Shown here: piece by piece, positions 34,888-45,094 of the stretch
Layout: the number at the start of each line of letters is the position of its first letter
How positions within the stretch are numbered: position 1 is the stretch's first letter
From: Neobacillus driksii
GTDB lineage: Bacteria; Bacillota; Bacilli; Bacillales; Cytobacillaceae
Length of the DNA: 64,000 bases
Assembly: GCF_013409995.1 (NCBI RefSeq)
Contig: NZ_JACCBX010000003.1
Location: 310,001-374,000, forward strand
Direction: 5' to 3'
Notes under the pieces: model-generated
Told to the model about the DNA's origin: nothing
The model's input: the letters and a program-made list of their open reading frames with translations, nothing else
Databases searched by the model: none
Made by a program: the position numbers and the translations under genes

Positions 34888-34916
34888 AGTATACTCCTTC
34901 GGATACTTGTCTTCAA
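34888..34916 (-). promoter_or_regulatory. Sigma-A-type promoter of yqjE
   Basis: Minus-strand -35 TTGAAG (34911-34916), 17-base spacer, -10 TATACT (34888-34893). It lies inside the short yqjD-yqjE gap, so yqjE can be expressed separately from the carboxyltransferase operon. Confidence 0.65.
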
Positions 34917-34924
34917 ATGATTGA

Positions 34925-36475
34925 TTAAAGTGGTATATTCCCGTGTTTCTTATACGGCCTTGATTCTTTTTTGTTTCGAAGCATTTCTAATGCTTGGATT
35001 ATTTTTATCCTCGTTTCACGCGGGTCAATGACATCATCGACCATCCCTCTGCTTGCCGCCACATATGGATTGGCAAACTTTTCACGATATTCTTCGATTT
35101 TTTGTTGCCTAACCAGTTCAGGATTATCACTATTTTGGATCTCTTTCGCAAAAATGATATTAGCAGCACCCTGTGGGCCCATTACAGCAATCTCGGCATT
35201 TGGCCAAGCAAAGACTAAATCAGCTCCGATCGACTTGCTATTAAGGGCTACATATGCGCCTCCATACGCTTTTCTTAAAATAACAGTTAGTTTCGGAACA
35301 GTGGCTTCCGAATAAGCATACAGAATCTTTGCACCGTGGCGGATAATCCCACCATGCTCCTGTTGTACCCCTGGGAAGAAGCCGGTGACATCTTCAAATG
35401 TGATAATCGGGATATTAAATGAATCACAGGTACGAATAAATCTTGCTGCTTTATCAGAGGAGTTAATGTCAAGCCCGCCAGCCATAACCTTTGGCTGATT
35501 ACAAACAAGACCCACTGTTTCTCCTTTAAGCCTCGCAAAGCCAACGACGATATTTTTTGCAAAGTTTTTTTGAATTTCCATAAAAGAGTCTGCATCCGCA
35601 ACTTGTTCAATTACTTTTCGAACGTCATAAGGACGAATGGCGTCGAAGGGAATAACATCCGTCAAGTCTGGACGGTAATCATTTTCTTCATTTACTGGAA
35701 GACGTGGAGGCTTTTCTTCATTATTTTGTGGAAGATAGCTGAGAAGCCTTCGAACCTCTTCCAATACTTCCTGCTCGGAAGCAGCTTCAAAATGCGCATT
35801 TCCACTAATACTATTATGAACATGAGCACCGCCAAGGTCTTCAGCAGATATCTTCTCACCAGTTACCGTTTCAATTACCTTTGGACCTGTAATAAACATT
35901 TGGCTTGTTTTTTCAACCATAAATACAAAATCGGTAATGGCAGGTGAATAAACAGCCCCACCGGCACAAGGTCCCATAATTACAGAAATTTGCGGAATTA
36001 CCCCGGAATAAATAGCATTTCGATAAAAGATATGACCGTAACCGTCTAGTGAAACAACACCTTCTTGAATTCGTGCTCCCCCAGAATCATTTAAACCGAC
36101 AAACGGCGTACCATTTTTAGCTGCTAAATCCATTACATTGGAGATTTTTTTTGCATGCATTTCCCCTAGTGCCCCGCCAAAAACGGTAAAATCTTGTGAA
36201 AATAAGTAGATTGGCCGGCCATTTACTTTTCCATATCCGGTTACAACACCATCTCCAGGACCTTTCTGTTCATCTAGACCAAAATCATTCGTCCTGTGCT
36301 CAATAAATGGGCTTAATTCAACAAATGACCCTTTATCTACTAGAAGCTCAATTCGTTCTCTAGCAGTTAATTTTCCTTTCTCATGCTGTTTTTCAATTCT
36401 TTCATCACCGCCTCCAAGCTCCACTTCCCGGCGTTTATCATATAATTCATTTATTTTTTCATAGATGTCTATCAT
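34925..36475 (-). CDS. yqjD: Acyl-CoA carboxylase carboxyltransferase subunit (propionyl/methylmalonyl-CoA type, YqjD)
   Basis: This is a 516-residue biotin-dependent carboxyltransferase with both crotonase-like halves. Oxyanion-hole signatures are GGARIQEGVVSLDGYG in the N-terminal half and GAKILYAYSEATVPKLTVIL plus KAYGGAYVAL in the C-terminal half. It is closest to propionyl-CoA carboxylase beta and methylmalonyl-CoA decarboxylase alpha subunits. The adjacent epimerase and the nearby mutase genes place it in propionyl-CoA/methylmalonyl-CoA interconversion. No biotin carboxylase or biotin carrier gene is in the window. A GTG at 36487 overlaps the epimerase stop, but ATG at 36475 has AAGGGGTGA at ideal spacing and is chosen. 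Confidence 0.92.
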   Translation of the reverse strand: MIDIYEKINELYDKRREVELGGGDERIEKQHEKGKLTARERIELLVDKGSFVELSPFIEHRTNDFGLDEQKGPGDGVVTGYGKVNGRPIYLFSQDFTVFGGALGEMHAKKISNVMDLAAKNGTPFVGLNDSGGARIQEGVVSLDGYGHIFYRNAIYSGVIPQISVIMGPCAGGAVYSPAITDFVFMVEKTSQMFITGPKVIETVTGEKISAEDLGGAHVHNSISGNAHFEAASEQEVLEEVRRLLSYLPQNNEEKPPRLPVNEENDYRPDLTDVIPFDAIRPYDVRKVIEQVADADSFMEIQKNFAKNIVVGFARLKGETVGLVCNQPKVMAGGLDINSSDKAARFIRTCDSFNIPIITFEDVTGFFPGVQQEHGGIIRHGAKILYAYSEATVPKLTVILRKAYGGAYVALNSKSIGADLVFAWPNAEIAVMGPQGAANIIFAKEIQNSDNPELVRQQKIEEYREKFANPYVAASRGMVDDVIDPRETRIKIIQALEMLRNKKESRPYKKHGNIPL

Positions 36476-36483
36476 TGGTCTCT

Positions 36484-36888
36484 TCACCCCTTCTTTTCAC
36501 ATAACTCAACCAGTACACCCGATGTCGACTTGGGATGCATGAAAGCAATATGTGCTCCTCCAGCACCAATCCTTGGCTCCTCATCAATCATCCGAATCCC
36601 TTTTTCTTTCATCTCTATTATTCTTTCTTCAATAGAGTTAACACCCAAAGCGATATGGTGCATCCCCTCACCACGTTTTTCAATAAATTGGGCTATTTTA
36701 CTATCCTGTGTTGTAGGTTCTAAAAGCTCTAGTTTCGTTTCCCCTGCTTTTAGAAATGCTACTCTGACTTTTTGACTTTCGACTTCTTCAATCCCAATTA
36801 AAGGGAGCTTCAGGACCTCCGTATAAAAAGGCAGGGAGGTCTCGAGTGATCGAACAGCAATTCCAATGTGATCCACTTTTTTAATCAT
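36484..36888 (-). CDS. mce: Methylmalonyl-CoA epimerase
   Basis: This is a 134-residue protein of the vicinal-oxygen-chelate (glyoxalase) fold, which interconverts (2S)- and (2R)-methylmalonyl-CoA. It begins KKVDHIGIAVRSLE with the first metal His, has HHIALGVNSIEE with the second, and ends with VLVELCEKK containing the Glu ligand. It is coupled to the carboxyltransferase gene, and methylmalonyl-CoA mutase lies 6-10 kb upstream on the same strand, which agrees with the function. Confidence 0.94.
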   Translation of the reverse strand: MIKKVDHIGIAVRSLETSLPFYTEVLKLPLIGIEEVESQKVRVAFLKAGETKLELLEPTTQDSKIAQFIEKRGEGMHHIALGVNSIEERIIEMKEKGIRMIDEEPRIGAGGAHIAFMHPKSTSGVLVELCEKKG

Positions 36889-37050
36889 TTATACCCCTCT
36901 ATTTTTCATAATTTAAAATAGTTTCGACAATTACCATATTCGCTAAAAAATTCATAATTCCTTCCCAAAATGAGATGTTGTACCATTGTTCAATTGGGCT
37001 TTTCCCTGTAAAATATAAATAATGCTATTAAAATAAAGGGGGAACCCACT

Positions 37051-37146
37051 TTGAATAATAAAAAAGCAAGAAAAATAGTTGTATATTTAATGCTAATCGC
37101 TATGTTAGCTTCAACCCTCCTAATTGGGATCGCTCAATTTATCTAA
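37051..37146 (+). CDS. prli42: Stressosome-associated miniprotein Prli42
   Basis: This is a 31-residue membrane miniprotein with TTG start at 37051 and AAAGGGGG eight bases upstream. It has a basic N-terminus (NNKKARK) and a single hydrophobic helix (VVYLMLIAMLASTLLIGIA). Length, the Lys/Arg-rich start and the VYLMLIAM segment match Prli42, which in Listeria anchors the stressosome to the membrane for SigB activation and is conserved across Firmicutes in this neighbourhood. It is transcribed opposite to its neighbours and followed 14 bases later by a terminator hairpin. Confidence 0.88.
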   Translation: MNNKKARKIVVYLMLIAMLASTLLIGIAQFI

Positions 37147-37159
37147 TACAAACATAGAC

Positions 37160-37190
37160 AAAGGGACTGTTTCGGATAACAGTCCCTTTT
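37160..37190. terminator. Bidirectional terminator after prli42
   Basis: Arms AAAGGGACTGT / ACAGTCCCTTT with a short loop, followed by TGATATTT. It serves prli42 (plus) and the converging transpeptidase gene (minus), whose stop is 6 bases away. Confidence 0.85.
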
Positions 37191-37195
37191 GATAT

Positions 37196-37708
37196 TTATT
37201 GAATAGCTCCATGTTCTTTTGCAATCTGCTGAAAAGATTTATTCGTTGAAGTGACTAATATTTTTGTACCTAATGGAATTAATGGGTACAAGGAAGAAAT
37301 GACTTCATTCTGTGTACGAATACACCCTTGTGATACATATTTTCCGATGGAGGCCGGCTGATTGGTACCATGAATTCCATATGTTCTTCCATCTGTCTCC
37401 TCGGCATCAAAACCTATCCATCTAGAGCCAAGCGGGTTTTTAGGGTCTCCTCCAGGAATATCCTTACGGCGATAATAGGGTTCTTCTGCTTTTACCGTTA
37501 TTGTAAATAGTCCTTCTGGTGTCAACTCCTTCGTCTTACCCGTACCAACACTGACAACAGTTTGGACTTTGTTGTCATCAATCAATGCCAATTCATTTGT
37601 TGTTTTATTGACGATAACAAAAGGGTCACCAGGAAGAGGATTAGGACCAAGAGGCCAAAGTTGTGAAATAAAAAAAGCAAACAGGATTGGCGATAGTAAC
37701 TTTATCAT
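37196..37708 (-). CDS. L,D-transpeptidase, YkuD family (cell-wall)
   Basis: This is a 170-residue protein with a hydrophobic N-terminal segment (3-19) acting as signal peptide or anchor, then a YkuD catalytic domain. Catalytic motifs are YGIHGTNQPASIG (His) and SQGCIR (nucleophile Cys). These enzymes make or edit 3-3 peptidoglycan cross-links or attach proteins. No LysM domain is present. B. subtilis has a comparable gene (yqjB, as I recall) in this position. It stands 24 bases from the yqjA-like gene and may be cotranscribed with it. Confidence 0.9.
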   Translation of the reverse strand: MIKLLSPILFAFFISQLWPLGPNPLPGDPFVIVNKTTNELALIDDNKVQTVVSVGTGKTKELTPEGLFTITVKAEEPYYRRKDIPGGDPKNPLGSRWIGFDAEETDGRTYGIHGTNQPASIGKYVSQGCIRTQNEVISSLYPLIPLGTKILVTSTNKSFQQIAKEHGAIQ

Positions 37709-37732
37709 AAAAATCCACCTGCCATTTTTTCC

Positions 37733-38716
37733 TTAGTTTGCTTCTAATTTCCTTGATTTATTCCATTTTGATGTTCTATAGGAACTTTTAATAATTAGAT
37801 ATTCATTCATCTCTTTCACTAATTGAAGAAGTGCGGCACGGACTTCAAATTCTTCTCTGGTTTTCGGTAGTTCCATTTCCTCGAATTCCTTTTTCATCTC
37901 TTTTAGCTTTCCAAGATAAATGTGAGCTGTGTTACCAGGTTTTATGTTTTCAGACAATTCTTCAAGAAATTCTGCGATCATTTTACCTTGTGGTACCGTC
38001 ACAGTTAGTGAAGTAACAATCGATAAAACCCGTTCTAGAATTTCAAATTGTTTTTCTCTCATTCTAAAGTAATAAAAATAGTCATTATCTTCCCTTAACA
38101 CGTGATTTTCTACATCTAGAATTGCAATTGATTTCGCCTCATCCAGCACCTGTGCTGTTTCCGTTATTTCTCGACCAGACCAGTCACTCTCACCAGTTCT
38201 CAGATAATTAACCATTTCACAAAATATAACTTTAAAATTGCTTTCAATTCTACTTTGATAATCCCTTAATTTTTGATCTACGCTTGGCATATAGACATTT
38301 ATCAACAACGCTACACCAATACCAGTGATAATAACACCAAGCTCATTGATAAAGAGATCCATGGTAATCTTGTTAGCTAAATAGATATGTAAGATAATAA
38401 CACTGCTGGTAACGACTCCATCCGTAGCTTTAAGCATAACCACTGTCGGGATAAAGAATAACAGCATGACTCCAATAACGATTGGATGGTAGGCAATTCC
38501 TTCAAAAAACAGCGCAGAAAAGGGCATTACCAACACACAGGCTAAAAATCGGTCCCAAGCTGTTCGTAATGATCTTCTTTTCGTTACTTGAATACAAAGA
38601 ATCGTTAAAATTCCTGCAGATGCAAAGTTATCTAGCCCGAGCTGTTGGGCAATTAGAATGGAAATGGCCGTGCCCGCGGCTGTCTTCAATGTTCTGTAAC
38701 CAATTCGAAATTTCAT
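37733..38716 (-). CDS. yqjA: Aromatic acid exporter family member 1 (DUF939), YqjA
   Basis: This is a 327-residue membrane protein. The N-terminal half has four to five transmembrane segments (GTAISILIAQQLGL, VLVMPFSALFF, IVIGVMLLFFIPTVVM) with the conserved QVTKRRSLRTAWDRFLAC. The C-terminal half is a cytoplasmic helical domain of about 180 residues. This is the ArAE_1 layout of Bacillus YqjA. The transport substrate is not established; the B. subtilis homologue was reported as part of a DnaA-independent initiation or membrane-stress context that I cannot confirm. It precedes the transpeptidase gene. Confidence 0.85.
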   Translation of the reverse strand: MKFRIGYRTLKTAAGTAISILIAQQLGLDNFASAGILTILCIQVTKRRSLRTAWDRFLACVLVMPFSALFFEGIAYHPIVIGVMLLFFIPTVVMLKATDGVVTSSVIILHIYLANKITMDLFINELGVIITGIGVALLINVYMPSVDQKLRDYQSRIESNFKVIFCEMVNYLRTGESDWSGREITETAQVLDEAKSIAILDVENHVLREDNDYFYYFRMREKQFEILERVLSIVTSLTVTVPQGKMIAEFLEELSENIKPGNTAHIYLGKLKEMKKEFEEMELPKTREEFEVRAALLQLVKEMNEYLIIKSSYRTSKWNKSRKLEAN

Positions 38717-38736
38717 AGAAAACTCCCTTAAAATAA

Positions 38737-38765
38737 TAAAAAAAGATGGCCTATATAGACCATCT
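38737..38765 (-). terminator. Terminator of the artPQR operon
   Basis: Minus-strand hairpin with arms AGATGG and CCATCT, inner CTATATAG pairing, followed by seven T residues. It lies just after the ATPase stop codon. Confidence 0.85.
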
Positions 38766-38779
38766 CTAGCTTATCCTTT

Positions 38780-39502
38780 TTAGAGCATTTTTTGCAAGAA
38801 ATCTTGTGCGCGCTGGCTCTTGGGATTTGTGAAAAATTCTTGCGGCGCTGCATCTTCCACCAGCACTCCTCCATCAAGGAACAATACTCGGTCAGCTACC
38901 TCACGAGCAAAGCCCATTTCGTGCGTGACAATTGCCATTGTCATCCCGGTATGCGCGAGGGATTTCATAACCTCTAATACTTCCTTTACCATTTCAGGGT
39001 CAAGAGCAGAGGTTGGTTCATCAAAAAGCATAACTTCCGGCTCCATTGCCAGTGCCCTTGCGATGGCAACCCGCTGCTTTTGTCCGCCAGATAATCTCGT
39101 CGGGTATTCTTTGGCTTTTTCCGCTAATCCAACTTTATCTAACAAGTCAAAAGCAATCTTTTCTGCATCTGCTTTTGATAGCCCTTTAACCTTTATTGGT
39201 GCATAGGTAAGATTCTCCAAAACCGTTTTATGAGGGAATAAATGAAAATGTTGAAAAACCATACCAACATTCTGCCGCACCTTCATGATATTCGTCTTTT
39301 TATCGGTTACATCTTGGTCCCCTACGAGAATTTTTCCGCTAGTCGGGTTTTCAAGAAGGTTCATGCAGCGCAGGAAGGTTGACTTTCCTGAACCAGAAGG
39401 TCCAATAATCGCAACCACTTCTCCAGCTTTAATTTCCGTGGTAATGCCCTTTAAAACTTCAAGCTTACCGTAATTTTTGTGCAAATTTTCTACCTTAATC
39501 AC
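38780..39502 (-). CDS. artR: Amino-acid (arginine-type) ABC transporter ATP-binding protein
   Basis: This is a 240-residue polar-amino-acid ATPase. Walker [10 protein letters not shown], signature [15 protein letters not shown], Walker [14 protein letters not shown], and the H-loop His in IVTHEMGFA are all present. It overlaps the permease gene by eight bases. The set corresponds to B. subtilis artPQR (yqiXYZ), a high-affinity arginine importer, at the same chromosomal position. Confidence 0.94.
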   Translation of the reverse strand: MIKVENLHKNYGKLEVLKGITTEIKAGEVVAIIGPSGSGKSTFLRCMNLLENPTSGKILVGDQDVTDKKTNIMKVRQNVGMVFQHFHLFPHKTVLENLTYAPIKVKGLSKADAEKIAFDLLDKVGLAEKAKEYPTRLSGGQKQRVAIARALAMEPEVMLFDEPTSALDPEMVKEVLEVMKSLAHTGMTMAIVTHEMGFAREVADRVLFLDGGVLVEDAAPQEFFTNPKSQRAQDFLQKML

Positions 39503-40154
39503 TGCGTCTCATTCTCCTTTCAACCGCTTTTCCTAGGAAGGTCAAAGTCACGACCATTAAGTAATAGATTAGACCAGCAATCAATAATGGTTCGAAGAAT
39601 GAATAGTTTTCTGCCCCAACCTGATAAGAACGACGCATAATATCCATTACGCCGATTGTGGTAACAATTGCAGATTCTTTGGTTAAGGTAATAAATTCAT
39701 TCATTAATGCTGGAAGGATATTTTTAAGGGCTTGAGGAAGGATGATATCCCACATCATTTTTGTGTAAGGCACACCCAGCGCCATTGCGGCTTCCTGCTG
39801 TCCCTTATCAATCGCCTGAATACCTGCTCTGATAATTTCAGATATGTAAGCACCAGAATTAAGAGCAAAAGATAAAATCGCAGCTGTGTATGGTTCAATT
39901 TGATACCCGACTAACTGTGGTGATCCATAATAAATTAACATCAATTGTAAAACTAATGGTGTACCACGAAAAATCGAGGTATAGATGTCAGCAAACCAGC
40001 CAAGAAATTTGAATTTACTAATTTTAAAAAATGAAAGGATTATTCCTAAAATAAATCCTAATATCCCTGCCAGAATGACAATTTTAAGTGTAACAAGTAT
40101 TCCCTCTAAAATGTATGGCATCGAAGGAATGAATTGCGTGAAATCTAAGTTCAT
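39495..40154 (-). CDS. artQ: Amino-acid (arginine-type) ABC transporter permease
   Basis: This is a 219-residue HisM/GlnP-type permease. It has the typical [16 protein letters not shown] motif and the EAA loop [28 protein letters not shown]. About five membrane segments are present. It is cotranscribed with the ATPase gene (overlap) and follows the binding-protein gene by 74 bases, a gap that contains a small hairpin (AGACGTTCAGA / TCTGAACGTCT around 40190-40218) likely acting as a processing site. Confidence 0.93.
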   Translation of the reverse strand: MNLDFTQFIPSMPYILEGILVTLKIVILAGILGFILGIILSFFKISKFKFLGWFADIYTSIFRGTPLVLQLMLIYYGSPQLVGYQIEPYTAAILSFALNSGAYISEIIRAGIQAIDKGQQEAAMALGVPYTKMMWDIILPQALKNILPALMNEFITLTKESAIVTTIGVMDIMRRSYQVGAENYSFFEPLLIAGLIYYLMVVTLTFLGKAVERRMRRSD

Positions 40155-40228
40155 TCAACTGCCGTCCTCTCTAAATAATAAAATTAGTAAGACGTTCAGA
40201 AGACTTTCTGAACGTCTTGGTTGTATAA

Positions 40229-41011
40229 TTAGTTTTCCCCACCAAACCACTTAACAATCAACTCTTGTAATTCACCGTTTTCTTTCATTTTTTGAAGCTC
40301 TTTGTTAAATTTCTCTGTTAGCTCGCTATCCTTTGGAAAAGCAATCGCAGATCCTGCTTCTTCTGGGTCATCGCTGAGGGTAAAGTTAGTTAAATCAGTC
40401 TCTTTATCAAGATATCCTTTAGCCACTGTGTCTTCAATAATGATAGCGTCAAAACGACCGGCTTTCAGTTCTTGAATAAGCTCTGGGATACGGTTACGAT
40501 TTTCTACTGTAATAGCTACCGTTTCATTAATTTCTTCTGCTTTACCTTCTTGAATAGAACCTAACTGAACACCGACTGTTTTATCTTTTAAATCTTCTAC
40601 TGTTGCAATTGCACTATCTTTTTTCGAGATAACCATGTGCTGTGCTGTATAGTAAATATCACTGAAGTCTACATTTTTCTTTCTTTTTTCTGTTGGAGTC
40701 ATTCCCGCTAATACAAAGTCTGCTTGTCCAGATTTAAGTGATTGAATCAAACCGCCAAAATCCATATCCTTAACTTCAACTTCATAGCCAAGTTTTCCAG
40801 CAATTGCGTTAGCTAAATCAACATCAAAGCCAATAATTTCGTCACTTTTATCTGATTCAATATATTCAAACGGCGCATAATCGGCTGAAGTTGCCATCAC
40901 TAGTGTCTTTTTGTCACCTGCACCTGCATTATCACCTTTGGTTTCACCACACGCTGCAAGTACACCAACAGCTAAAATCATTATTAAGAATAAACCCATT
41001 ATCTTCTTCAT
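40229..41011 (-). CDS. artP: Amino-acid (arginine-type) ABC transporter substrate-binding lipoprotein
   Basis: This is a 260-residue family 3 solute-binding lipoprotein. Lipobox VLAAC gives Cys21. The mature part starts with LVMATSADYAPFEY and contains IIGFDVDLANAIAGKLG and FVLAGMTPTEKRKKNVDFSD, the signature region of polar amino-acid binding proteins. Arginine as ligand is inferred from synteny with B. subtilis artP, and the conserved region does not exclude lysine or histidine. Confidence 0.93.
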   Translation of the reverse strand: MKKIMGLFLIMILAVGVLAACGETKGDNAGAGDKKTLVMATSADYAPFEYIESDKSDEIIGFDVDLANAIAGKLGYEVEVKDMDFGGLIQSLKSGQADFVLAGMTPTEKRKKNVDFSDIYYTAQHMVISKKDSAIATVEDLKDKTVGVQLGSIQEGKAEEINETVAITVENRNRIPELIQELKAGRFDAIIIEDTVAKGYLDKETDLTNFTLSDDPEEAGSAIAFPKDSELTEKFNKELQKMKENGELQELIVKWFGGEN

Positions 41012-41164
41012 TTGTTTTCCTCCTATAATTTTCTGAAAATTAATTATAATAATTCACTAACTTTAAAGAGTTAAAGTTTAATATTTATGCAACGTAATGA
41101 ATTTTAACACAGGATAAAATAATTATGCAAGTATATTTATAAAATTTTATTATTACTTTTTTAA

Positions 41165-41205
41165 AATAAAAAAAAGAGCCAGCCTCCGCTTAAGGAGATT
41201 AGCCC
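41165..41205 (-). terminator. Terminator of brxB
   Basis: Minus-strand hairpin with core CTCC / GGAG and outer partial pairing (GGCT / AGCC), followed by a run of eight T residues. It lies just after the brxB stop codon. Confidence 0.7.
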
Positions 41206-41218
41206 ATTTGATTACTAT

Positions 41219-41656
41219 TTATAGTTCTTCGCAGTTTTCTTCGAATTCTTTTTGCAGTCTTGCTACTACTGTAGCTGGATCGTAGCCTTCAATTTGGTGT
41301 CTTTCAACCATTGAAACGATTTTTCCATCCTTCAATAAGGCAAAAGATGGTGAGGATGGCGGATAACCTGTAAAATAGCTGCGTGCTTTTTCGGTCGCTT
41401 CTTTATCCTGGCCTGCAAAAACCGTAACAAGGTGGTCAGGACGTTTATCATAATGAAGGGCATGGGCCGCTGCTGGACGTGCAATGCCGCCTGCACAACC
41501 ACATACAGAGTTAATCATCACTAAGGTTGTTCCTTTTTGTTCAAGCGCCTCTTCAACCTCTTCTGGTGTTCTTAATTCTTTATAGCCAGCTGCTGTGATC
41601 TCATTACGTGCTTGAGTCACAACATCATTCATGAAAAAATTGAAATCCATGCTCAT
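41219..41656 (-). CDS. brxB: Bacilliredoxin BrxB (YqiW)
   Basis: This is a 145-residue thioredoxin-like protein of the DUF1094/BrxA-BrxB family, which removes bacillithiol from S-bacillithiolated proteins. The atypical CGC active site is present in [17 protein letters not shown] at 41656 is preferred to a GTG nine bases upstream because GGAG lies eight bases before it, giving the length I recall for B. subtilis BrxB. The neighbourhood (art operon on one side, methylmalonyl-CoA genes on the other) is conserved. Confidence 0.95.
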   Translation of the reverse strand: MSMDFNFFMNDVVTQARNEITAAGYKELRTPEEVEEALEQKGTTLVMINSVCGCAGGIARPAAAHALHYDKRPDHLVTVFAGQDKEATEKARSYFTGYPPSSPSFALLKDGKIVSMVERHQIEGYDPATVVARLQKEFEENCEEL

Positions 41657-41770
41657 ACTGTTCACTCCTAATTTAAGTCGATATAACTACATGATAACAG
41701 TAACAATGTGTTTCTTTCAAATTTATAGGAACTTTTTCAATGAGAAAGATTTTCAATAAATTAATGGCCA

Positions 41771-42895
41771 CTACTTTTTACTTGATAGAAAGGTATGGAA
41801 GAGTATATCCACAGCGGTTGCAGCCGTTTTTTCTCCAGCCATTACTTCATTTTCTAATTGAGGTAATTTGAGTTTAACTTCCGGATGGTGAAAGAAGCTG
41901 TAGTGCAGCTGATCGGTTATGAGAGAATATATCCAATCACGCTGCTGCCCTTTTCGTCTCTCAGCAAACACCCCAGAAGATTTTCCTTTCTCCTCAAAAT
42001 CCTTAATAACATCCCAAACCTCTTTAATACCCTCGCCTGTTATAGAAGAGCAGGTATAAGCCTTGGACGCCCAACCCTTTGTAGCTGGTTGAAGGAAATG
42101 AAGGATACGGCTATACTCTTTTCTTGTCTGCTCCGCTTTTTCTTTATTGGATCCATCTGCTTTATGAACAAGGACGGCGTCGGCCAGCTCCATGATCCCT
42201 TTCTTCATACCCTGTAATTCATCACCGGCACCAGTTAGGACAAGGAGCATGAAAAAGTCGACCATGTCTCTAATAATTACTTCGCTTTGGCCCACTCCGA
42301 CGGTTTCAATCAAAATCACATCAAAGCCAGCAGCTTCGCAAATTAACATCGCTTCTCTCGTTTTTCGATGGACTCCACCCAACTTTCCAGCCGTTGGTGA
42401 TGGCCGGATAAAAGCCCTTGGATTTCGCGACAGTTGCTCCATCCTCGTTTTATCACCAAGAATACTTCCACCCGACAAACTCGAACTCGGATCGATCGCC
42501 AGCACCGCCACGCGTAAACCTAGGTCGCATAGATAGGTGCCAAACGCTTCGATAAATGTACTTTTTCCAGCACCAGGCACACCCGTTATCCCAATTCTAA
42601 TCGCTTTACCACTGTGGGCCAGGAGCTTTTGGAGAAGTTCTTGTGCCTTATGAAAATGTTGTTCAGCATTACTTTCAACTAGTGTGATGGCGCGGGCGAG
42701 CTGGCCTCTATTTCTCGCGAGAACCCCATCAACTAATGCTTCAATCGTTGGTTCCATAGACTTGCGTTTCTGAAAGACGGTGCTTCTCTCAATGGTGACT
42801 GGCTGACCTTCCAGCTCCAGACCCCGTTTAATTACGCTTGAGAATTTATCCGGTTCATTCGGGTCGCTCCACTCCGGTTTCAGATCCTCAGACAT
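41771..42895 (-). CDS. meaB: Methylmalonyl-CoA mutase-associated GTPase MeaB (ArgK family)
   Basis: This is a 374-residue G3E-family P-loop GTPase that chaperones and protects adenosylcobalamin-dependent methylmalonyl-CoA mutase. Walker A is GVPGAGKSTF, the switch region is ETVGVGQSE, and the base-recognition motif is VHKADGSN (NKxD-like). An N-terminal extension of about 50 residues precedes the conserved core, longer than in Escherichia coli ArgK. The start ATG directly abuts the stop codon of the mutase gene (TAG then ATG), so the two are translationally coupled. Confidence 0.94.
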   Translation of the reverse strand: MSEDLKPEWSDPNEPDKFSSVIKRGLELEGQPVTIERSTVFQKRKSMEPTIEALVDGVLARNRGQLARAITLVESNAEQHFHKAQELLQKLLAHSGKAIRIGITGVPGAGKSTFIEAFGTYLCDLGLRVAVLAIDPSSSLSGGSILGDKTRMEQLSRNPRAFIRPSPTAGKLGGVHRKTREAMLICEAAGFDVILIETVGVGQSEVIIRDMVDFFMLLVLTGAGDELQGMKKGIMELADAVLVHKADGSNKEKAEQTRKEYSRILHFLQPATKGWASKAYTCSSITGEGIKEVWDVIKDFEEKGKSSGVFAERRKGQQRDWIYSLITDQLHYSFFHHPEVKLKLPQLENEVMAGEKTAATAVDILFHTFLSSKK

Positions 42896-45094
42896 CTATT
42901 TTTCCACTTCCTCATAGCCAAGCTGCTTATAAATTTCCTTTATCACCTTTTGGGCAGCAACTGGGATTATCGTTCCTGGTCCGAAAATAGCCGCTGCTCC
43001 ATTGTCATATAAGAATTGATAGTCCTGTGCTGGGATTACACCGCCAATGACGATCAATATGTCTTCACGGCCGAGCTTTCTTAACTCAAGCGCAAGTTGT
43101 GGCAATAAAGTCTTGTGACCTGCGGCCAATGAGCTCATTCCGATAACATGAACATCGTTTTCTACTGCCTGCATGGCCGTTTCTTCCGGGGTCTGGAATA
43201 ATGGACCGATATCAACATCAAACCCTAGGTCAGCGAAGGCGGTGGCAATGACCTTGGCACCACGGTCATGTCCATCCTGCCCCATTTTTGCAATTAGAAT
43301 TCTTGGTCTCCTGCCTTCATTCTCGAGGAATTCATCTGTCATCTTTTTAACTTCAGTAATTTCCTCTTCGTTTGAAAATGCCTTACTATACACCCCGCTA
43401 ATAGAACGTATCACAGCTTTATGTCTACTTGAAACCTTCTCAATCGCATCGGATATTTCACCCAAGGTGGCGCGAACTCTTGCAGCTTGAACTGCAAGTT
43501 CTAACAAGTTGCCTTCACCCGTTTCAGCACCCTTTGTTAAAGCTGCTAGAGCTGCTGCCACCTTTGTGTCATCACGGCCTGCTTTTAAGCTAGTTAATTT
43601 CTCTAGTTGTTTTAACCGAACTGCAGTATTATCAATATCCAATATATCAATTGCTTCTTCCTTTTCTAGACGATATCGATTTACACCAATTATCGTTTCT
43701 TTTCCTGAGTCGATTTGAGCTTGTCTCCTTGCAGCAGCCTCTTCAATCCTCATTTTTGGAAGACCTGTCTCAATCGCTTTAGCCATACCGCCTAGATTTT
43801 CAATTTCCTCAATATGCGTCCAAGCTCTTTCTGCCAATTCTTGTGTCAGCTTTTCAACATAATAAGATCCAGCCCAAGGATCAATTACATTGGTGATACG
43901 CGTTTCTTCTTGTAAAAATAATTGTGTATTACGGGCAATTCGAGCTGAGAAATCAGTTGGGAGGGCAATCGCTTCGTCCAAAGCATTGGTATGGAGGGAT
44001 TGCGTATGTCCCATTGCCGCAGCATGTGCTTCAAGTAAGGTACGAATGACATTATTAAATGGGTCTTGCTCCGTCAAACTCCAACCTGATGTTTGGGAAT
44101 GAGTTCTGAGTGCCATTGATTTCTCATTTTTCGGCTCGAATGATTTCATCATTTTTGCCCAGATTAAACGAGCAGCCCGCATTTTAGCCACTTCCATAAA
44201 ATAATTCATTCCTATTGCCCAGAAAAAGGACAATCTTGGAGCAAATTTATCAATGTCAATCCCAGCCTTCAGCCCTGTCCTTACATACTCCAACCCATCA
44301 GCAAGAGTGTAGGCTAATTCCAGGTCAGCAGGCGCACCCGCCTCCTGCATATGATAGCCAGAAATACTGATACTATTAAACTTTGGCATATATTTTGAGG
44401 TATACTCAAAAATATCTGCGATAATTTTCATTGACATCTCAGGTGGATAAATATATGTGTTACGGACCATATACTCTTTTAAAATATCATTTTGAATTGT
44501 TCCGGACAGCTTATCCTGTGTTACTCCCTGTTCCTCAGCTGTAACAATAAAAAAAGCAAGAATCGGTAAAACCGCACCATTCATCGTCATGGATACTGAC
44601 ATTTGATCCAAAGGGATCCCATCAAAAAGGGTCTTCATATCAAGAATCGAATCGATAGCAACCCCAGCCTTGCCGACATCCCCAACAACACGCGGGTGGT
44701 CAGAATCATAGCCGCGATGTGTCGCTAAATCAAAGGCAACAGACAAGCCTTTTTGACCCATCGCCAGATTGCGTCGATAGAACGCATTGCTCTCCTCAGC
44801 CGTCGAAAATCCTGCATATTGCCTTACCGTCCATGGACGATTCACATACATGGTTGGATAGGGTCCACGAGTATATGGCGGAATCCCTGGCAGGTCATCT
44901 AAATGCTGAATCCCTTCACGGTCATCAGATGTATAGAGTGGTTTTAGTTGAATTTGTTCATTCGTTTCAAACAATAAATCATCAATGGAGGTATCTATCT
45001 CGTTTTTCACCTGTTGCTGCCATTGTTCTTTCGTAATGAAGTCATGTTCAGCAAACAAGGAAATATTTTCGAAATCAGGCTTTTGTACGCTCAT
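42896..45094 (-). CDS. scpA: Methylmalonyl-CoA mutase, catalytic (large) subunit
   Basis: This is a 732-residue B12-dependent mutase that converts (R)-methylmalonyl-CoA to succinyl-CoA. The N-terminal TIM barrel (about 50-570) has [25 protein letters not shown] and [12 protein letters not shown]. The C-terminal cobalamin-binding domain (about 595-725) has [15 protein letters not shown] with the DxHxxG base-off ligand His, then GMSSLAAGH and [10 protein letters not shown]. It overlaps the small-subunit gene by 20 bases and has GGAGGTG about ten bases before the ATG. The start, domain set and length are typical of the mutB/scpA family. Confidence 0.96.
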   Translation of the reverse strand: MSVQKPDFENISLFAEHDFITKEQWQQQVKNEIDTSIDDLLFETNEQIQLKPLYTSDDREGIQHLDDLPGIPPYTRGPYPTMYVNRPWTVRQYAGFSTAEESNAFYRRNLAMGQKGLSVAFDLATHRGYDSDHPRVVGDVGKAGVAIDSILDMKTLFDGIPLDQMSVSMTMNGAVLPILAFFIVTAEEQGVTQDKLSGTIQNDILKEYMVRNTYIYPPEMSMKIIADIFEYTSKYMPKFNSISISGYHMQEAGAPADLELAYTLADGLEYVRTGLKAGIDIDKFAPRLSFFWAIGMNYFMEVAKMRAARLIWAKMMKSFEPKNEKSMALRTHSQTSGWSLTEQDPFNNVIRTLLEAHAAAMGHTQSLHTNALDEAIALPTDFSARIARNTQLFLQEETRITNVIDPWAGSYYVEKLTQELAERAWTHIEEIENLGGMAKAIETGLPKMRIEEAAARRQAQIDSGKETIIGVNRYRLEKEEAIDILDIDNTAVRLKQLEKLTSLKAGRDDTKVAAALAALTKGAETGEGNLLELAVQAARVRATLGEISDAIEKVSSRHKAVIRSISGVYSKAFSNEEEITEVKKMTDEFLENEGRRPRILIAKMGQDGHDRGAKVIATAFADLGFDVDIGPLFQTPEETAMQAVENDVHVIGMSSLAAGHKTLLPQLALELRKLGREDILIVIGGVIPAQDYQFLYDNGAAAIFGPGTIIPVAAQKVIKEIYKQLGYEEVEK

